DNA of 64,000 nt from Closterium sp. Naga37s-1 (Eukaryota; Streptophyta; Zygnematophyceae; Desmidiales; Closteriaceae). The stretch is taken from contig CANJKZ010000534.1 of NCBI GenBank assembly GCA_947471745.1, forward strand, positions 248,001-312,000, read 5' to 3'. Each line of letters opens with the position of its first letter. Positions within the stretch are counted from its first letter, which is position 1. The position numbers and the translations under genes were made by a program. Below, piece by piece: positions 59,082-64,000 of the stretch. Under the pieces are notes generated by a model. That model had not been told where the DNA came from. It saw only the letters and a program-made list of their open reading frames with translations, and did not search any database.

Positions 59082-62000
59082 CTACTTGTTGAGTGCCAAG
59101 CTGAGAGACGCGGAGGGGCTTTGACTGCCAGGGGAGCGGGCCTTGGCCGTGGCTCGACTGACGCGTGTGTTTCCACTTCCCACTGCTGCCTCACTGGTTG
59201 CAGCTGACACCGATGGACTGTAGCAGGAAAAACCAGGAGATTCAGGGTGTGAAGAGGGAATTAGTACAGTGCAATGTTAAAACCACGGGGATTTTCACGC
59301 TGGGTGAGAGGCACAGCACTGGCACAGAACAAACAACACGACCGTTGCAGCTGATTCATCGCAGCTACACCTGCGGAGAAGCAAGCACTAGTCACTCACA
59401 TGTTGGTGCCGGTGGTGCCTGCAGCTCTGGTCTTGCCTGAGACCACAACACTGGGAGGGCGAATGCCACTGCGAGGGCTGCCACCCCTTGCTGCTGGAGG
59501 TCCCTCTGCACCCTTGTCACCCCCCTTGTCACCTGCTGCCGTGCTAGCAGGAGCAGCAGAAGCAGCACTGGGGGTGGGGATGTTACTGGGGCTAGCAGCA
59601 CGGGGACTGGCAGGGCGAGCGGAGGAAGTCGAGGCAGACTTGGAAATGCGGGGAGTGGAGGGGAGGGAGGAGGCAGGGGTGGATGAGGGAGAGGGCAGCC
59701 TGGGTGCTGAAGAGGAGGAAGAGGTGGTGGTGGTGGTGGTGGAGCCAGCCGAATCGCGGTTCGACTGCACACGACGCACCACCACCACCTTGCGTGTCAC
59801 AGTGGTGCGATCAGGCGCAGGCAGTGACGGGGACGCTGGCTCCTTGCTCGCCTGCCAACACACACACAGCACAGCACAGCACAGCAAAGAACAGCACCAA
59901 GAGTTCATCAAGCAGTGGTTCATTATGGCACAGAGTGCCTGCATCTGCACGGTTTTTGGCACATGCTGTTGGGATAGGGAGAAAGAGGCTTTCGAGAGAG
60001 ACTCATACCTTCCGTCGCACAGTGCTGGCGCTGTTGCTACTGCTGCTGTAGCTCGGGCTGCCTCCTGAACCACTGCCGCTACCGCTGCTCCCAACAGCAG
60101 CACCAGCGCTACCCTTGCCAGACGCGGCAGCAGCAGCCGCAGCACTGGAAGCAGCACCCAGCAGCGCCGCAAGATTCCCATTCTGCTGCTGCTGCAGCGC
60201 CGCAGCTGCCGCTTCTGCCGCTGCCGCAGCCGCCTCGGCAGCAGCCGTGGCAGCAGCAGCCTCCACCTGCAGCCTCTCCACCTCTGCCTCTAACTCCACC
60301 ACCTGCACGCGCATCTCCCCTATGCGCCGCTCTGCTGCTGCCTGCCCTTCCATCTTTGCTGCTACCACCTCTTCCGCCGCCTCCTGCTTCAGCCGCCACT
60401 CTGCCTTCTGCCTCTCTGCTTCGACCTGCACCTCTGCTATGCGTGCCTCCAGGTCCTTGATCCGCCGCTCCCTCTCCTCCACCTCCGCCTGCTTCGCCGC
60501 CACCTCGGCCTGCTTTGCTGCTAGTTCCGCCTGCTTTGCAGCGATCTCTGCCCTGGCGTCCTCTAGCTGTGCGGCCAGCACTGCACCCTCCTCCACCTGC
60601 CTCTCCAGCTCCTCCACCTTGCAGTGCAGAGACTCCAAGAATTGCTCCGCCTGCTTCCTATCCACCAGCCCACCACTCGCCGCACCTCCTCCCGCCCCAG
60701 GTGCAGCACCCGTTCCCTCCTCACCACCTGCCTGTCCCTCACCTGCGTCCCCATCAGCAGCAGCGCCAGCAGCAGCAGCGGCGGCAGCCACGCCTTGCAC
60801 GAGCAGGTCGGCCTGCTGCTGCAGGCGCATGCGGTCGCACTCCCGCGCCTTCTCACTCAGCACCGCAGCATGGCTCGCCAGCCCGCGCTTCTCCCTCTCA
60901 GCAGCCAGCATCGCCCTCTCCAGCGCCTCATTCACGCCCCGCGCCTCCCCCAGCAGATTCTCAATCGCCGCCTTCTCCTCCTTCAACCGCTGCACCTCGA
61001 AGGAGAGTTCCTGTAGGAGCACCGCTTCCCCACGGGCTACTTCCAGCTCTGCTGCAAGACCCACCTCGCGCGCGCGCCACTGGGTGCGCTCCGCCTGCAG
61101 GCTCTGCACTTTTCCCTCCAGCTCCCGCATCTCCGCCTCCCACCGCGCCTCCGCCGCCGCCGCGCCCGCCTCCGCGGCGCGCAGCCGCCCCTCCAGCGCC
61201 ACGCGCGCCGCCTGCTCCTCCGCCAGCGCCGCCGCCGTGCGCTCGATCCCGCTGCGCCCGCTCAGCAGCGCCTGCAGCTGCTCCTTCAGCACCAGCACCT
61301 CCGTCTGAAGCTGCTCCGTCGCCACCTCTTTCTCCGCGCGCTCCCTCTTGACTGCCTCTTCCAGGCGCGTCACTCTCACCACGCCTTCTTCCTTCTCCGC
61401 TAGGACCTGCTCCAGTCGCTGGAACAGCTTCCTTTCCATGTCGCGCATCTCCCCCGCCTCGCGCGCTGCGCGCTCGCGCACGCTGCGCAACTCGCCTTCT
61501 AGCATTTCCGCGCGGTCCGCGGCTGCCTGCCGCAGCTCCTCCTCGCGCCGCACTGTTTCCTGCAGGCGTCCGCGGAGGGCCTCCATGGCCGCCGCCTTCT
61601 CCTCCGCCGCGCGCCTGCCCTCGCGCTCCAGCTCCGCGTCGCGCTGCGCCTCCGCCACCACCGCCGCCGCGTCCGCCGCGCTGCGCCCGCGGCCCTCCGC
61701 GGCCACGTTCAGCTCCGCTACGCGCGCCTCCTGCGCCGTGATCTGCTGCTCCAGCGCGGCCCTCGCGGCGACTGCTTCCGCCAGCTCCGCGTCCGCGCGC
61801 GCCCGCTCGCTGCCCGCGCGGCGCAGCGCCTCCTCGAGCTGCTGCACCATCCCCGCCGCTGCCGCCTTGCTCTCGCGGCTCTCCCGCACCTCCACCTCCT
61901 GCGCCGCCGCGCGCGCCGTCGCGATGCTCACGCGCGCCGCCAGCCGCCCCATTTCCTCCTCCGCCGCCTTGGCGCGCATGCGCGCCTCCCCCGCCTCGCG

Positions 62001-63806
62001 CCCCAGCTCCGAAATCCGCCCCTCGCGCGCGCGCTTCTCCGTCTCGAGCACGCGGAGATCGCGCTCGAGCCCCTCCGCGCGCACGCGCCACACCGCCACC
62101 TCCTCCTGCAGCTGCACCACCTCCTTGCTGCGCGCGCCTTCCGCGGCCGACTCGCGCGTTGCCTTGACTTGCGCCGCCGTCGCCTCCTGCAGCAGCTCGC
62201 GCAGCGACGCGAGCTGCAGCTCCAGCTCCTCCACGCGCACCGCCGCATCTACCTGACCTTTGAACTTCTTCGCCGCGCCTACTAGCCCCTTGGGCAGCGC
62301 CGTCTTACCCGCTGCGCTCGCTCCTCCTGCTGCTGCTGCTCCGGAAGAATCCGCCGGGTTCGCTGCCGCGACGGCGACTGTAGTCGCCACGGCCACTGCT
62401 TCCGCCGCCTCCTCCGCCTCCTCCGCTTCTTCCGCCAGCAGGTGCAGCTGCGCCGCTAGCGATGCCGCCGACTCCTCCGCGCGCTCCCGCATGCTCACCT
62501 CCTCCGCCATGCGCACCGCCAACTGCTGCCGCTCCTCATCCGCCGCCTCGCACCGCCTCTGCAGCGCCGCGAGCTGGCTCCCCCGCGCCGCCACCTCGCT
62601 CTCCAGCTCCGCGCGCTGCTCCGCCGCCCTCTCCACCTCCCGCTGCATCCTAGCGGCTTCCGCCCGCAGCGCCGCCGCCTCCTCCTCCGCCTCCGCCGCC
62701 ACCTTCGCGGCGGACGCTTCCGCAGCCGCCAGGCATCCGCGCAGCCGCTCCACCTCAGCAGACGCGTTGATGACGTCGGCCTTGCGCTTGTCCAGCTCAT
62801 CGCTGAGCTCAGCCACGTGCGCATTGAGCCGCGCAATGCTCTCCTGCTCCCGCTGCTGCTTCTTCGCGCGCAGCTCCTTCCACTTGCCCACCAGCCCGCC
62901 CCCGCCTAGCTTCCTTCCCCCATCCGCACCAGCACCAGCACCAGAGCCAGCGCCATTGCTCCCCAAGCCCCCTGCCTCCGCGACGTCCGCTGACTCCGCC
63001 GGTTCCGCCGTTTCCGCCGGTTCCGCGGGTTCCACCCCCGTGGCGCGGATAATTTCCTCCATCGCGCCCTCCAGCTCCTTAATTCGCGCCTCCTTGCCCT
63101 CCGCGTCGCGCTTCGCGGCCGTCAAACTCGCCGCGAGCTCCAGGCTTTCCGCCGTCAGCTCCTGCGCCTCCTTCTCCGCCTCCGCCAGCTTCCGCTGCAG
63201 CTGCTCCACGCGGCTCGACTCGCACTCCGCCGCCGCCGCGGCCGGAGGGAGCGGCAACGGCGGGCCGCAGAATGCGCTAGTAGTGATGAGAGGAGTGGGA
63301 GTGGTACTGCCGCAGGAAGACGCGGCAGCAGACGCAGGAGGGGAGAGGCCTGGGGAGCGCGTCGCGGTGGCAGCAGCGCCATCACCACCATCCGCACCGG
63401 CGCATCCGCCAGCTGCAGCCGCCGCAGCCCCTTCCGCGCCCGTCGCTGCTTCTCCACCCTCCTCCCCGCCACCCGCCCCTCTTCCCGTTTCCGCTGGCCC
63501 CTCCGCGGTGCTCCGTCCGCCGCCCCTCAACGAATCCGCCCGCCAGTCGCCCTCCAGCTGCGCGAGGCGCGCCTCGAGCTGGTTGTGCGCGTCGACCGCC
63601 TTGCGCATGCGCTCGCGCCAGTCCGCCTCCAGCTTGCGCATGCGCTCGCGCCACTCCGCCTCGCGCTCGTCCGTCTGCCGCTGCGCGCGCTTGCCCGCCT
63701 GCTCGCGCGCCTGCTCGCGCTCGTACAGGTCCTGCGCGTCCCGCCGGTACTTGTCCGCGTCCGCTTCCGCGCGCTGCAGCGCCTTGGCCAGCTCCTCATT
63801 GGCGGA
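59082..63806 (-). CDS. Long coiled-coil protein (3' part; 5' exons beyond the window)
   Basis: Three exons in phase on the minus strand: 63806-60009, 59851-59400 and 59217-59082, 1461 residues plus stop TAG. The big exon starts after an acceptor at SANEELAKALQRAEADADKYRRD and is almost continuously heptad-like, rich in Ala/Glu/Arg/Lys/Gln (for example KAEAERQ, AKQAELAAKQAEVAAKQAEVEE). Gly/Ala/Ser linkers interrupt it. The C-terminal exons are Ser/Thr/Pro-rich and basic (RTTVTRKVVVVRRVQSNRDS, SGIRPPSVVVSGKTRAAG, SRATAKARSPGSQSPSAS), a composition common in microtubule- or membrane-tethered golgin-like proteins. I do not recognise the family, and a motor or other domain could lie upstream outside the window. 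Exon joins are supported by GT-AG sites and open frames on both sides. Confidence 0.85.
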
Positions 63807-64000
63807 CTGGGGGGCGGGAAGAGGGGAGGGGGAGGGGGAGTGGGAGGGGGAGGGGAATGAGTACAAGGTTATCATGTAAGCGGAGAAGTGGTGGGGTCAG
63901 TAGGCAGGAGGAACGAACTAACATGCGATGGGCGCAGGTGAGCAGGAAGTTGATGTTAGAAATAAACTAGACGAGGGTTGAGAGGAAGTGAAGAGTCAAC
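63807..64000 (-). other. Intron of the coiled-coil gene (partial)
   Basis: Polypyrimidine sequence on the minus strand (CTCCCCCTCCCCCTCTTCCC) leads to the acceptor CAG at 63807-63809. No further exon is seen before the window ends. Confidence 0.6.

Overview
The window is nuclear DNA of a photosynthetic eukaryote, most likely a streptophyte (green-plant lineage). It has a plant-type F-box/MYND gene, GT-AG introns, and LTR elements whose primer-binding sites match plant initiator tRNA-Met. It also has Copia, hAT and CACTA-type (Plavaka-like) transposons and very long micro- and minisatellites. The wording of the Copia proteins recalls desmid (Closterium-like) algae, but that is memory, not a search.

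Layout: 1-508 is the 3' end of a short LTR element. 1130-2678 (-) is a small gene whose intron carries about 250 CA units. 5339-8017 (+) is a complete four-exon F-box + Sel1-like + MYND gene. 8313-9805 is an intact young non-autonomous LTR element. 10080-10813 is a TIR element next to a 3.0-kb TTAA-bounded inverted-end element (10818-13817), which holds a solo LTR at 12758-12904. 14165-22205 (-) is a very large Gln/Gly/Ala-rich gene split in frame inside a 1.3-kb 12-bp coding minisatellite.

23018-31767 is a large DNA transposon: a nine-exon Plavaka-like transposase on the minus strand, head to head with a five-exon Ulp1/C48 SUMO-protease-like gene on the plus strand. Several introns are filled by minisatellites. 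33491-37446 (+) is a decayed multi-exon ORF with an Arg/Asp-rich repeat. 40153-44024 is a hAT transposon with a perfect 8-bp target duplication and three in-frame TAG codons.

45532-58656 is a second TTAA-bounded element, inflated by nested insertions: a 1.6-kb non-autonomous LTR element, a decayed Copia (49309-55666, -), a 345-bp TRIM and a second TIR element. 59082-63806 (-) is the 3' part of a long coiled-coil gene that runs off the right edge.

Two themes stand out. The interrupted transposon reading frames are broken mostly by TAG where CAG would restore sense, while the CAG-rich host gene has none; this suggests C-to-T decay at CAG (CHG) sites in transposons. Second, the introns and linkers of several elements have become minisatellites.
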